The notes: a model not told the origin generated them from the letters alone. DNA of 64,000 nucleotides from Ignavibacteriales bacterium (GCA_016709765.1 JADJMD010000015.1:186001-250000), one strand, 5' to 3'. Numbered from the stretch's first letter, positions 1 to 9,813 are shown. Numbers and translations: made by a program.

Positions 1-28
1 ATTGGCAATGTCAATTAAAGGTTATTTG

Positions 29-1195
29 CTAAACCACAAACACTTTTGCAATATCAACAAGCAATGATGGATTATTAATTAACGCAGTAGTAAACACTTT
101 GCCAAGTGTTCTTTTTTCGATAGGAATTTTTAGAATTGAGTGTGCAATGCTATTAAACTTATCATCAGAAAAATTGTAAATACCTTCTTTAATTCTGTTA
201 AAAGTTTCGTGGCGCTTGCCAAGTCTATCGTGCCACGATTTATCATATGTTAAGATATGATCAAGCTTGTTTTGTTTGATTGCTTCACCCGCAATTGTAC
301 CGGCAATCTTTCCGCCAATCATTCCGCTTGCAATTCCGCCACCGCTTAACGGATTAACCTGTCGTGCTGCATCACCAACAAGCATAATACCGGGTCCAGA
401 AATTTTATCAAGCGTTATTGAGCACGGAACTCCGCCCGCAATTTTAGTAAGTACCGGAGCGTTTGGATAATGCATGTTCATAAAATCATCAAGAAAAGAC
501 AGTGCAGATTTTTTCTTTCCAATTAAACCGCTAACACCGAGACCGATGTTTGCTTTATTGTGTCCTTTAGGGAAAACCCAAAAGTAGCCATTTGGTGCAA
601 CATCTTTACCAAAGTAAAAGTAAAGAGTGTTTTGATCGACAGGAATGTTAGCAGCAGTAATCTGCACAGCACTTTCCATATCTCGGAAATCTATGTGTGT
701 TTCAAGTCCAGCCCAGCGTCCAACACGAGATTCAACTCCATCAGCCGCAATTACAACTTTTGCAGTAACTTCTTTTTGTTCACCGTTGTATTCGTATTTA
801 ACTCCACTTACTTTTCCATCATTAAATAATAATCCGTTAACATAAGCACGGGTTACAATTTCTACTCCGGCTTCTGCAGCAGTTCTCGCAAGCTCATAAT
901 CAAAAATTCTTCGTTCAAGAACGTAGCCTGCATCACCAAAATCAACTATAACTTCGCTGTCATCGGGGGCATTAAAAGAGAACTTACTAATCCTTGCGGT
1001 TATCCATTTATCATCACTTGGAATAAATTCTTCAACGCCAGCCTTGCTAATTGCTTCGCCGCATCGAACTGGATAACCAACATCACGATCTTTCTCAAGC
1101 ATCAAAACAGAAACGCCTTGTTCTGCAGCAAATCGTGCAGCCATACTTCCTGCGGGTCCGGCACCGACTACTATTATATCATATTTATTCTTCAT
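29..1195 (-). CDS. geranylgeranyl reductase family FAD-dependent oxidoreductase
   Basis: Flavoprotein of the geranylgeranyl reductase family, which saturates the double bonds of polyprenyl chains (archaeal-type lipids, chlorophyll side chain, menaquinone tails). The 388-residue protein opens with a dinucleotide-binding Rossmann motif GAGPAG (residues 11-16) followed by an acidic LEKD, and has the family signature YPVRCGEAIS (41-50). A second FAD motif, LVGDAARQVNPLSGGG, lies in the C-terminal third. Its first bases overlap the end of the upstream ferredoxin gene by 4 bp (ATGA), so the two are probably translationally coupled and the ferredoxin is a plausible electron donor. The substrate cannot be read from sequence. 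Family assignment is firm; the lipid or quinone role is inferred. Confidence 0.88.
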   Translation of the reverse strand: MKNKYDIIVVGAGPAGSMAARFAAEQGVSVLMLEKDRDVGYPVRCGEAISKAGVEEFIPSDDKWITARISKFSFNAPDDSEVIVDFGDAGYVLERRIFDYELARTAAEAGVEIVTRAYVNGLLFNDGKVSGVKYEYNGEQKEVTAKVVIAADGVESRVGRWAGLETHIDFRDMESAVQITAANIPVDQNTLYFYFGKDVAPNGYFWVFPKGHNKANIGLGVSGLIGKKKSALSFLDDFMNMHYPNAPVLTKIAGGVPCSITLDKISGPGIMLVGDAARQVNPLSGGGIASGMIGGKIAGTIAGEAIKQNKLDHILTYDKSWHDRLGKRHETFNRIKEGIYNFSDDKFNSIAHSILKIPIEKRTLGKVFTTALINNPSLLVDIAKVFVV

Positions 1196-1416
1196 AAAAC
1201 CGGAACACCTTCTTTATTAAACTTAATAACCTCTATCGGGCAAGACCAAACACACTTGGCACAATTAGTACACCTTGGATCAATTATAAATATCTCTGCT
1301 TCTTTCAGTTCGATCGCATCTTCAGGGCAAACGCCAACACAGCATCCGCAAAAGTCACACTTATCCGGTAAGATTTCTATTAATAGTTTTCCGTTTTTTG
1401 CTTGTCGGTAATTCAT
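1192..1416 (-). CDS. 2[4Fe-4S] ferredoxin
   Basis: Small 74-residue bacterial-type ferredoxin with two complete [4Fe-4S] motifs: Cys20, 23, 26 and 30 (CDFCGCCVGVCP) and Cys49, 52, 55 and 59 (CTNCAKCVWSCP). Cytosolic electron carrier. The stop overlaps the start of the geranylgeranyl reductase by 4 bp, and dnaG ends 3 bp upstream of its start, so dnaG, ferredoxin and reductase are likely one transcript. The tight pairing suggests it delivers electrons to the reductase; this is inference from context. Confidence 0.9.
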   Translation of the reverse strand: MNYRQAKNGKLLIEILPDKCDFCGCCVGVCPEDAIELKEAEIFIIDPRCTNCAKCVWSCPIEVIKFNKEGVPVL

Positions 1417-1419
1417 TGT

Positions 1420-3294
1420 TTATTGTTTCTCAAGTTCTTCGCGAATATGTTTTCTTTGTTTCTCCAGATCTTGTTTTTCTTTCATTAATTCCAAAAGTCT
1501 TTCTTCGCTATCAACATTTTCTTGAGCGGCTACATTTGCAGCTATTTGCAAATCAATTTGCATTTGTTTGTATTTTACTATCAGATCAACTGCATATTTT
1601 TTGGTAATCATTTCCTGGGTTATTGATGGATTTAAATCCTGCCAATTATTACTGAGCGAATATTTTTCTATTGTAAGTTCTCGTAAATAAGATTGAACAT
1701 CCTCATCAAACAAAGAGATTAGATCTGCGGGATTTAGACTGCCACGATTTTCATATTCAAAGTAAACTTTTTCAAATATTGTCCTATGAATATCAACAAG
1801 AATATCTTCTTCATGAACATTATATGTAATAAGTCCAATTAGCTCTTCATTATTTTCAAACAACAACCTTATCAATTCTCTTTCGGTGTTATAAAAATGC
1901 GGGGCTACCGTTTTCTTTCCCTGTGGAATTAAATTTTCCTGTTGCGTTTCTTCTTTTTTAAAAATTCTTTGCGACTGAATTCTATTTTGCTTCTTCTGAA
2001 AATCCAGTGCTTTATCAAGTTCTGATTCTAAAAGTTTTTCTCGCAGATTAAATTTTCTTCCGATATTTCTAATTAAAAGTTTTCTTTTTAATTCATCATC
2101 AACGAGAGCTATTGGTTTTACAAGATCGCGAATTGCTTCAGCAGTTTTTGTTGGATCATCAAACATTCCCTGCGCCTCATAATATGCTGTCTGATACTCA
2201 AGAAAATTTTCTGCTCGTTTTATAATTTCATCAAATGCATCTTTGCCGAATTTGGTGACGTAGGAATCGGGATCTTCACCTTTGGGAAGAGTGGATATTT
2301 TAACATCAAAATCACGGCGTAATAAAATTTCAATACTGCGCATAGATGCTTTAATGCCAGCTGCATCTGCATCAAAAAGCAAAACAACATTTTTAGTATA
2401 GCGAGAAAGAAGCTGTGCTTGATCATCGGTTAATGCTGTACCGGAAACTGCGACAACGTTTTTAACTCCACTTTGATAAAGTGAAATCAAATCCATATAG
2501 CCTTCAACGATAATTGCTTTATCAAGTTTACGGATATCATCTTTAGCATGTGAAAGTCCGTAGAGAATTCTACCTTTAATGTAAATAATTGATTCGGGGG
2601 AATTAATATATTTCCCGCCAAAATCATCTTCACGGAGTTTTCTTCCTGCAAAAGCTACAACTCTGCCATTTGGTGAAAAAATAGGAAAAATGATTCTACC
2701 TGCTAACTTATCAAAAACTCTTCCATCGTTGTTGCGTCCGATCAATCCAAGATGCAAAGCCTTTTCTAAATCAATATTTTTTTCTTTAAGAAAGTTCACA
2801 AGATTTTCCCATCCGTTAAGCGAGTAACCTAAACCAAAAGCACGCATTGTTTGCACTTTAAGATTTCGTTTCTGAAAATAATTTCTAGCTATCTCACCTT
2901 CATCATCGTGTAAAAGATTATTGGAAAAATATTTTGCCGCTTCAGTATTTATATCATAAAGAACTTCTTGCTCAGATTGTTTTTCATTAAAGCCTTCGTC
3001 ATCATAACTAATTTCAATTCCATTTTGCTCTGCAATTTCCTGCACAGATTCTACAAACGATATTTTTTTATAGTCCATCAAAAACTTAAAAACATTTCCG
3101 CCAGCGTGGCATCCAAAGCAATGGAAAATTTGCTTTTCCTCAGTTACAGTAAACGAAGGAGTTTTTTCAGAATGGAATGGACACAAACCAATATAGTTTT
3201 TTCCGCGTTTTCTAAGTTGAACGTATTCCGAAATCACATCAACAATACTTATTGAATTGCGTATTTCTTCTATTTTCGATTCGGGGATTCGCAT
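1420..3294 (-). CDS. dnaG: DNA primase DnaG
   Basis: Synthesises RNA primers at the replication fork together with the replicative helicase. The 624 residues show the full primase layout: CHC2 zinc finger with Cys38, His41, Cys59 and Cys62; the catalytic core; a TOPRIM fold with the Glu of VEGYMD and the Asp pair of FDADAAG that bind metal; and a charged C-terminal helical region (from about residue 440) for helicase binding. Length is normal for the family. It is transcribed divergently from ispG across a 129-bp gap and runs directly into the ferredoxin gene. The identification is secure. Confidence 0.97.
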   Translation of the reverse strand: MRIPESKIEEIRNSISIVDVISEYVQLRKRGKNYIGLCPFHSEKTPSFTVTEEKQIFHCFGCHAGGNVFKFLMDYKKISFVESVQEIAEQNGIEISYDDEGFNEKQSEQEVLYDINTEAAKYFSNNLLHDDEGEIARNYFQKRNLKVQTMRAFGLGYSLNGWENLVNFLKEKNIDLEKALHLGLIGRNNDGRVFDKLAGRIIFPIFSPNGRVVAFAGRKLREDDFGGKYINSPESIIYIKGRILYGLSHAKDDIRKLDKAIIVEGYMDLISLYQSGVKNVVAVSGTALTDDQAQLLSRYTKNVVLLFDADAAGIKASMRSIEILLRRDFDVKISTLPKGEDPDSYVTKFGKDAFDEIIKRAENFLEYQTAYYEAQGMFDDPTKTAEAIRDLVKPIALVDDELKRKLLIRNIGRKFNLREKLLESELDKALDFQKKQNRIQSQRIFKKEETQQENLIPQGKKTVAPHFYNTERELIRLLFENNEELIGLITYNVHEEDILVDIHRTIFEKVYFEYENRGSLNPADLISLFDEDVQSYLRELTIEKYSLSNNWQDLNPSITQEMITKKYAVDLIVKYKQMQIDLQIAANVAAQENVDSEERLLELMKEKQDLEKQRKHIREELEKQ

Positions 3295-3423
3295 ATCCGA
3301 AATATAATAAGATTAAGTTTGAAGAATTTAAGACTTTCGGTCTCGGGTGAATTATTTTTATATTTAATTTAGAAACTTAAATCATTTAAAGATTGTTGTT
3401 TTAATTAGGAATTTATTCAATTT

Positions 3424-5424
3424 ATGAACTCAAACATTAAAAGCATAAAAAAATACTGCAATAGTTTAACAAAATACTCGCGTTATAAAACACGAGAAGT
3501 TTTTATAGGCGATATTCCACTTGGTGGAAATAATCCGATTCGTATTCAATCGATGACAACAACTGATACAATGAACACTATTGCAACAGTTGAACAAACA
3601 ATAAGAATGATTGAAGCGGGTTGTGAATATGTTAGAATTACTGCACCGAGCATAAACGAAGCAAAAAATCTTGAAGCCATAAAAAAAGAATTAAAGGTTC
3701 GTGGTTATACTGTTCCGCTCATTGCAGATATTCACTTCACTCCAAATGCTGCAGAAATGGCAGCAAGAATTGTTGAAAAAGTTCGTGTTAATCCTGGTAA
3801 TTATGTGGATAAGAAAAAATTTGATTTGATTGAGTACACTGATGCTGAATATCAAGAAGAAATTGAAAAAATAAGAGATCGCTTCACTCCTCTAGTAAAA
3901 ATTTGTAAAGAGTACGGCACTGCTATGAGAATTGGAACAAACCACGGTTCCCTTTCGGATAGAATTATGAGTCGTTACGGTGATACTCCGCTTGGAATGG
4001 TAGAATCTGCTTTAGAATTTTTAAGAATTTGCGAAAGTGAAAATTATCACAGCATTGTTTTATCTATGAAATCGAGCAATCCACAAGTTATGGTTCAAGC
4101 CTACCGATTATTAATTAATAAAATGGAAGTAGAGGGAATGAACTATCCGCTTCATCTTGGTGTAACCGAAGCTGGCGGCGGTGAAGATGGAAGAATAAAA
4201 TCTGCTCTTGGCATTGGTGCTTTGTTAGAAGACGGAATTGGAGATACTGTTCGTGTTTCACTTACTGAAGATCCTGAATTTGAAGCACCTGTGGCAATTG
4301 CGATTGTCAATCGTTACCAAGGAAGAGAAAATCACAAACCGATTAAAGAGATTGAAGAATCACCAAAAGATCCATTTAACTATAACAAAAGAAAAACTTC
4401 TGAGGTCCTATCAATCGGCGGAAGCAATGTTCCGCGTGTTGTTGCAGATTACAACAATAGAAAAATTTCATCACAAAAAGATTTGATTGAAATTGGCTAC
4501 ACCTATGATGAACAGTCTGATAAATGGAATCTTTCTGATATTGCTACCGATTTAATTTATCTTGGAAAAAATATTCTTCCTTTTGATTGTCCAAACGGAC
4601 TAAATGCAATTTATGATTTCGAAATTTGGAAGAATTTGGAAAACGCTTACAATAGTTACCCGATCTTTTCTGCAAAAACATTTTTGGATTCTGACAAAAA
4701 ATCAAACGAATTAAATTTTGTTACATTAAACATTAACGATTTATCAAATAAATTAGTTGAAAAAATTAAAATCGATAAAACAATTGTGATAGTTTTAGAG
4801 ACTAATAATCAGCATGGAATGGCAGAACAACGCCGAGCGTTTTTTGATTTACTGCAGAATGAAATTGAAAATTCTGTAATTATTAAAAGGACTTATACTG
4901 AAATAACTTTTGAAGATTTGCAGCTTTATTCCGCAACAGATTTGGGTGCTTTGTTAATTGATGGCTTTGGCGACGGGGTTTGGCTATCTGTAAATGAATT
5001 GAAAAGTGGAGCAGAAAAATCAGGGACTTATGTAAAAAGCTTTATCAAAAAATCCGAAACAAAAGAAAAAATTTTAAACAGACTTTTATTTAACATTCTT
5101 CAAGCTGCACGACAAAGAATATCAAAAACCGAGTATATTGCCTGTCCTTCCTGCGGAAGGACCTTGTTTGATTTGCAGGAAACCACTGAAATGATACGAA
5201 AACGAACCGAACATTTAAAGGGATTGAAAATTGCCGTAATGGGCTGTATTGTAAATGGTCCCGGCGAAATGGCTGATGCTGATTACGGTTATGTTGGATC
5301 AGGTGTGGATAAAATCACACTGTATAGAGAAAAAAATGTTGTTCGGCGTAATATTCCTTCAAAAAATGCGGTTGATGAGCTTATTGATTTGATTCGTGAG
5401 GATGGAAACTGGATTGAGGCTTAA
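3424..5424 (+). CDS. ispG: 4-hydroxy-3-methylbut-2-enyl diphosphate synthase (long form)
   Basis: IspG/GcpE converts 2-C-methylerythritol 2,4-cyclodiphosphate to HMBPP, the penultimate MEP-pathway step, using a [4Fe-4S] cluster. At 666 residues it is the long three-domain form known from plants and Bacteroidetes/Chlorobi: an N-terminal TIM barrel (IRIQSMTTTDT near residue 38), an insert of roughly 250 residues in the middle, and the C-terminal cluster domain. Cluster ligands are visible as Cys574 and Cys577 (CPSCGR), Cys608 and Glu615 (GCIVNGPGE). dxr of the same pathway lies about 17 kb away at 22780-23922. It appears to be monocistronic, followed by a strong terminator. Confidence 0.97.
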   Translation: MNSNIKSIKKYCNSLTKYSRYKTREVFIGDIPLGGNNPIRIQSMTTTDTMNTIATVEQTIRMIEAGCEYVRITAPSINEAKNLEAIKKELKVRGYTVPLIADIHFTPNAAEMAARIVEKVRVNPGNYVDKKKFDLIEYTDAEYQEEIEKIRDRFTPLVKICKEYGTAMRIGTNHGSLSDRIMSRYGDTPLGMVESALEFLRICESENYHSIVLSMKSSNPQVMVQAYRLLINKMEVEGMNYPLHLGVTEAGGGEDGRIKSALGIGALLEDGIGDTVRVSLTEDPEFEAPVAIAIVNRYQGRENHKPIKEIEESPKDPFNYNKRKTSEVLSIGGSNVPRVVADYNNRKISSQKDLIEIGYTYDEQSDKWNLSDIATDLIYLGKNILPFDCPNGLNAIYDFEIWKNLENAYNSYPIFSAKTFLDSDKKSNELNFVTLNINDLSNKLVEKIKIDKTIVIVLETNNQHGMAEQRRAFFDLLQNEIENSVIIKRTYTEITFEDLQLYSATDLGALLIDGFGDGVWLSVNELKSGAEKSGTYVKSFIKKSETKEKILNRLLFNILQAARQRISKTEYIACPSCGRTLFDLQETTEMIRKRTEHLKGLKIAVMGCIVNGPGEMADADYGYVGSGVDKITLYREKNVVRRNIPSKNAVDELIDLIREDGNWIEA

Positions 5425-5570
5425 ATTATAACCAAACAATAATTGTTTATTTTCTCGAATAAACATATATTTATGCACTAAATATGAGAAGAATAAATCC
5501 GAAAAAATTTAAATTTCTTGCAAAGGCTGACCTGAACAGTCAAAATGCAAAGACGAAAAATTTATAAGAA

Positions 5571-5604
5571 TGCACCCAATTAAAATTAAGGGTGCATTTT
5601 TTTT
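5571..5604 (+). terminator. Rho-independent terminator after ispG
   Basis: Stem TGCACCC / GGGTGCA with an A/T loop, followed by eight T residues. It sits about 150 bp after the ispG stop and immediately before the Nif3-family gene, so it ends the ispG transcript and separates the two units. Confidence 0.85.
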
Positions 5605-5610
5605 GCTATT

Positions 5611-6717
5611 ATGAGATGCGATAAGATCATTAAAATAATTGAAGACTGGGCACCAAAATCTATCGCCTGGGAAAAAGACAACGTAGGTTTGCAAGTTGGT
5701 TCATTACATCGAGAGGTTAAAAACATTTTACTTTGTTTAGATGTTGATGAAAATGTAGTTGTTGAAGCTAACCGTAAAAATTGTAATCTTATTATCAGCC
5801 ATCATCCGCTTCTTTTTCGATCATTAAAAAAACTTGATACTAAAAATGATAGTAAATCAAGAATAATTGAAAAACTTATTAAAAAAGATATTACTCTCTA
5901 CTCGGCACATACAAATTTAGACTTCACTAATGATGGAGTAAGTTTTCAACTTGCAAAAAAACTAAAATTGTCAAATCAAAAATTTCTTGTTAATCTTTCA
6001 TCAAACCAAAACAAGCTTGTAGTTTTTGTTCCACAAAATAATGCGGATAAGGTTGCGGAAGCAATGCACTCTGCGGGCGCAGGTATGATTGGAGAATATA
6101 CAAATTGTAGTTTTAGAACTTTGGGAACAGGAACTTTTAAAGGATCAGAAAAATCTAACCCAATGGTTGGGGTAAAAGGGAAAATTGAAAGTGTTGAAGA
6201 AGTAAGGATAGAGGTTTTAGTAGATTCATTTAATGCGCAACAAGTAATTGCTGAAATGAAAAAATTTCATCCGTATGAAGAAGTTGCTTACGATATTTAT
6301 CCGCTTGCAAATGAAAATGTTAATTATGGCATGGGCGTGATTGGAGAGTTGGAAAAAGAATTATCTCAAAAAGAATTTTTAAATCTTGTATCTAAATCTT
6401 TAAAGACAAAAAACTTAAGATTTACACAAGGACTAAAATCCAAAATTAAAACAGTTGCTGTTTGCGGTGGATCCGGAAGTGATTTACTTGATGCTACCGT
6501 TAAAAATGGAGCAGACGCATTTGTAACCGCCGATGTAAAATATCATACATTTCAGGATGCGGAAAATAAAATCCTTTTAATTGATGCGGGACATTACGAA
6601 ACAGAAATTTCTGTTTTGGAGGAGTTAAAAAAGAGAATTGAAAAATCTTTAACAGATAAAACTAAAGTTTATAAGTATTCGGGTTCAACAAACCCAATTG
6701 TTTTTTATAATAATTAA
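5611..6717 (+). CDS. Nif3-like dinuclear metal centre protein (YqfO type)
   Basis: Member of the Nif3/YbgI/DUF34 family, ring-forming proteins with a dinuclear metal site and uncertain biochemical role, often labelled GTP cyclohydrolase I type 2 homologue. The 368-residue protein has the metal-binding pair His64-His65 (ISHHPLLFR), AHTNLD in the N-terminal half and DAGHYETE near the C-terminus. About 100 extra residues in the middle (approximately 130-235) form the PII/CutA-like insert typical of the longer Bacillus YqfO form. The zinc-ribbon gene starts 14 bp downstream. This neighbour pair is recurrent in bacteria, from general knowledge, and suggests shared function, but none is proven. Confidence 0.92.
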   Translation: MRCDKIIKIIEDWAPKSIAWEKDNVGLQVGSLHREVKNILLCLDVDENVVVEANRKNCNLIISHHPLLFRSLKKLDTKNDSKSRIIEKLIKKDITLYSAHTNLDFTNDGVSFQLAKKLKLSNQKFLVNLSSNQNKLVVFVPQNNADKVAEAMHSAGAGMIGEYTNCSFRTLGTGTFKGSEKSNPMVGVKGKIESVEEVRIEVLVDSFNAQQVIAEMKKFHPYEEVAYDIYPLANENVNYGMGVIGELEKELSQKEFLNLVSKSLKTKNLRFTQGLKSKIKTVAVCGGSGSDLLDATVKNGADAFVTADVKYHTFQDAENKILLIDAGHYETEISVLEELKKRIEKSLTDKTKVYKYSGSTNPIVFYNN

Positions 6718-6731
6718 GGAGCCAGAAAAAA

Positions 6732-7466
6732 TTGTATAATAGATTAAAAGTAATGTACCAATTACAACTTGTTGATGACCAACTTGATAAATTAGAAGAA
6801 CTACGCGGAGATTTACCTAATATGGTTAGCTCCTTAGAAAACAGCATAAATGCTTTAAAATCTGAAATTACGGAAAAAGAAACTTCTCAAACAGAATCTG
6901 TTGAAAAAAGAGCCCAGAATGAAGAAGAGGTAGAAAAATTAAAGGAAAGTCAGAAAAAATTTAAAGCACAGCTTTATCAGGTTAGAAATAATAAAGAGTA
7001 CGATGCTTTAACAAAAGAGATTGATCACTCTGATGAGCAAATAGTAAAATTAGAAGCGGAAAACAACGCGCTTGCAGATTTAAGCAAAAGTTTAACGGAA
7101 CAAATTGAAGAAATAAAACCAAAACTTGTTGAACTTGAAGATGAGTTAAAGGAAAGAGAAGCAGATCTTAAAGAAATCATAAAAGCAAATGAAAAAGAAG
7201 ATACTATTCTGCAGGCAGATAGAAAGAAAATTGAAGAACAGATAAAGAAACCAGATGTTTCTGTTTATATGCGAATCCGAAAAGCAAAAAAAGGGAAAGC
7301 TGTCGCCACTATCCGAAGATCAGCTTGTTCAGGTTGTCATAATATCGTTCCATCCCAAAGACAATTAGAAATTAGAAGAAATGCTCGAGTTTTTACTTGT
7401 GAGTATTGCGGTAGAATCCTGGTTTCTCAAGAAATAGCTGATGAGGTAGATGGAAATCAGGCTTAG
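6732..7466 (+). CDS. coiled-coil protein with C4-type zinc ribbon
   Basis: Protein of 244 residues: a long Lys/Glu-rich coiled coil (about 10-175) followed by a C-terminal zinc ribbon with Cys199, Cys202, Cys223 and Cys226. This matches the C4-type zinc-ribbon family (PF02591), whose role is not well settled; nucleic-acid binding is usually assumed. The start is taken as TTG at 6732 because AAGGAG lies about 10 bases upstream; an in-frame ATG seven codons later would be the alternative. It follows the Nif3-family gene closely and precedes the RNase P RNA gene. Confidence 0.85.
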   Translation: MYNRLKVMYQLQLVDDQLDKLEELRGDLPNMVSSLENSINALKSEITEKETSQTESVEKRAQNEEEVEKLKESQKKFKAQLYQVRNNKEYDALTKEIDHSDEQIVKLEAENNALADLSKSLTEQIEEIKPKLVELEDELKEREADLKEIIKANEKEDTILQADRKKIEEQIKKPDVSVYMRIRKAKKGKAVATIRRSACSGCHNIVPSQRQLEIRRNARVFTCEYCGRILVSQEIADEVDGNQA

Positions 7467-7597
7467 TTAGATTAAGAACAGAATTCTATTTTTATTATAT
7501 TTTATCCTAATGATTTTACTCAGTTCTCAATCTATATACGAAACTTAATTTAGTAATTGGCAGAATTGGCAGAAATGTTAATTCATTTAAAAGAATA

Positions 7598-8047
7598 ATC
7601 TAATACTCAATCCGGGCAATTGCTTCCCGATTTTTTCGGGAGGAGGAAAGTCCGAACTTCACAGAACAAGGTGCCGGGTAACCCCCGGGAGCTAATGGAG
7701 AAATCTATTATCGACTGATAGTGCCGCAGAAAATATACTACCCTGAAATTTATTTCAGGGAAAAGGTGAAAAGGCGAGGTAAGAGCTCACCGGCTCGATA
7801 GTAATATCGAGTGCATGGCAAACCACACCTGAAGCAAGGTCAAGTAAGAAGATCTTTCTGATTTTATCGGGACAAAGTTGTTCGCTTTGAATTAATGCTT
7901 AATTGCATTGATGGATTTTCGGGTGGACCGCTTAAGTCTGCTGGTAACAGTAGAACAAGACAAATAATTGCCGTCTCGATACAAACTTGCCTAAAGGCAG
8001 TCAGGTCGGGGTTACAGAATTCGGCTTATAGGATTGAGATTTTAGAT
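7598..8047 (+). ncRNA. rnpB: RNase P RNA (bacterial class A-like)
   Basis: Catalytic RNA of RNase P, which trims tRNA 5' leaders. The conserved 5' core GAGGAAAGTCCG is at about 7643-7654. The central conserved blocks GGTGAAAAGGCGAGGTAAG and AGTGCATGGCAAACC follow, and the 3' universal element ACAGAATTCGGCTTAT is at about 8014-8029. The ends are set by helix P1: bases 7598-7613 pair with 8031-8047 with one mismatch or bulge. A CCCGA/TCGGG hairpin just before the 5' core fits P3. The roughly 450-nt length is at the long end, with the excess in the A/T-rich arm around 7855-7920. recJ starts 30 bp downstream. Confidence 0.95.
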
Positions 8048-8077
8048 TTGTTCTTATAAAATATAATTAATTCTCTT

Positions 8078-9811
8078 ATGTTATATAAACGTTGGAAAAT
8101 CAGAGAAGTTGAAGACGATAATTCTTTAAAAGCACTTGCTGACTCGCTGAATATCTCGGAAATTTTAGCTAAGCTATTATTTCTTAGAGATATTAAATCC
8201 TTTGCTGATGCAAAATTTTTCTTCAGACCATCTATTGAATCTTTACACGATCCCTATCTTATGAACGGAATGGAGGTAGCCTCCAAAAGGGTGATTCATG
8301 CACTTACTGAAAATCATCCTATTTGCATTTATGGCGATTATGATGTTGATGGCACATGCTCAACGGCTCTATTATATATGTTCCTAAAAGAACTTGGAGC
8401 AAATGTTGATTTTTACATCCCACAAAGATTAACCGAAGGCTATGGTTTATCAAAAGAAAGCATTGATGTAATCAAATCAACCACAGATGCCAAACTTTTA
8501 ATTACCGTGGATTGTGGTATCACCGCGATTGAAGAGACTGCTTATGCTAATGAATTGGGAATGGATGTAATTATTTGTGATCATCATCAGCCTAAAGATG
8601 AACTACCGCCCGCACTAGCAGTGTTGGATCCATTAAAACCAGAATGTAATTATCCATTTAAATATCTTTCCGGTGCTGGAGTTGCTTTTAAACTTGCACA
8701 AGGTGTTGCTGAAAAAATTGGCAGACGTGAAATGCCATTAAAGTATCTTGATTTAGTTGCACTTGCCGGTGCAGCAGACATCGTTGCTCTTGTTGATGAA
8801 AACAGAATTTTAGTTAGAGAAGGATTAGAAAGTATTAATGCTAATCCAAGACCTGGTATTCTTGCATTGATCGAAAGCAGCAGTCTTCATGCTGGTAATT
8901 TAAATTCCGGACAAATTGTTTTTACAATCGCGCCAAGAATTAATGCGGTTGGCAGATTGGGTGACGCAAAACGCGCGGTTGAACTTTTAATTACCGACAG
9001 CAAAGAAGAAGCGCTAACACTTGCAAAAGTTCTTGAAACAGAAAACTATGCGCGCCGTAAAATTGATGTAGATACATTTGATAATGCTTTGCAACTTGTT
9101 GAAAGATCAATTGATCTTGAAAATGATCTGGCTATTGTTCTTCATCAGGAAGAATGGCATCCTGGTGTAATCGGAATTGTTGCATCGCGTTTAGTTGAAA
9201 AATATTATCGGCCAACTATTATGCTTACAACAATAGATGGAATTGCAAAAGGATCCGCAAGAAGTATTACAAATTTTAATATTTACGAAGCACTGCAGCG
9301 TTGCGAGAATTTATTAATTCACTTCGGCGGGCATCAGGCAGCGGCTGGTTTGGCTGTTGAACTTCACAATGTTCAAGAGTTTAAAGACAAGTTTAATGAG
9401 ATTGTAAAAGAAACAATTACCGGTGATGATCTTTTTCCTGAAATAATTATTGATACCAAGATTAAACTGTCTGAAATCACGCCAAAATTTTTAAGAATAC
9501 TCGATCAATTTGCTCCATTTGGTCCACAAAATATGCGTCCGGTATTTCTTTCGGAAGGAGTGGAAATTGTTAACACGCCAAGATTAGTTGGCAATAAACA
9601 CCTTATAGCTTGCTTTAAACAAAACGGTAATGACAAGATATTTGATACTATTGGCTTTAATATGCGTGAATATTTAGATTTGGTATCAGATAAAAAATTA
9701 AAAGTGGATATTGTTTATACGATTGATAAAACGGTAAGAGATGGTAGAACTTATCCGCAACTTAGATTAAAAGATTTAAGAATAAACCAAAAAGAAATTC
9801 AGGAGAATTAG
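8078..9811 (+). CDS. recJ: single-stranded-DNA-specific exonuclease RecJ
   Basis: 5'-3' ssDNA exonuclease of the DHH phosphoesterase superfamily, used in recombination and mismatch or base-excision repair. The 577 residues are the typical length. Motif I (YGDYDVDGT, Asp87/Asp89/Asp91) and the DHH motif (Asp168-His169-His170) carry the Mn2+ site. The DHHA1 domain has FGGHQAAAGLA, and a C-terminal OB-like domain completes the fold. It ends one codon before the yebC start region, so recJ-yebC is an operon probably continuing to ruvC and ruvA, giving a recombination-repair cluster. Confidence 0.97.
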   Translation: MLYKRWKIREVEDDNSLKALADSLNISEILAKLLFLRDIKSFADAKFFFRPSIESLHDPYLMNGMEVASKRVIHALTENHPICIYGDYDVDGTCSTALLYMFLKELGANVDFYIPQRLTEGYGLSKESIDVIKSTTDAKLLITVDCGITAIEETAYANELGMDVIICDHHQPKDELPPALAVLDPLKPECNYPFKYLSGAGVAFKLAQGVAEKIGRREMPLKYLDLVALAGAADIVALVDENRILVREGLESINANPRPGILALIESSSLHAGNLNSGQIVFTIAPRINAVGRLGDAKRAVELLITDSKEEALTLAKVLETENYARRKIDVDTFDNALQLVERSIDLENDLAIVLHQEEWHPGVIGIVASRLVEKYYRPTIMLTTIDGIAKGSARSITNFNIYEALQRCENLLIHFGGHQAAAGLAVELHNVQEFKDKFNEIVKETITGDDLFPEIIIDTKIKLSEITPKFLRILDQFAPFGPQNMRPVFLSEGVEIVNTPRLVGNKHLIACFKQNGNDKIFDTIGFNMREYLDLVSDKKLKVDIVYTIDKTVRDGRTYPQLRLKDLRINQKEIQEN

Positions 9812-9813
9812 TA

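Noticed and set aside
5484..5567. Small open frame of 27 codons (MRRINPKKFKF...) between ispG and its terminator
   Set aside because: No ribosome binding site and no recognisable homology; it ends 4 bp before the terminator, so chance in A/T-rich DNA is likely.
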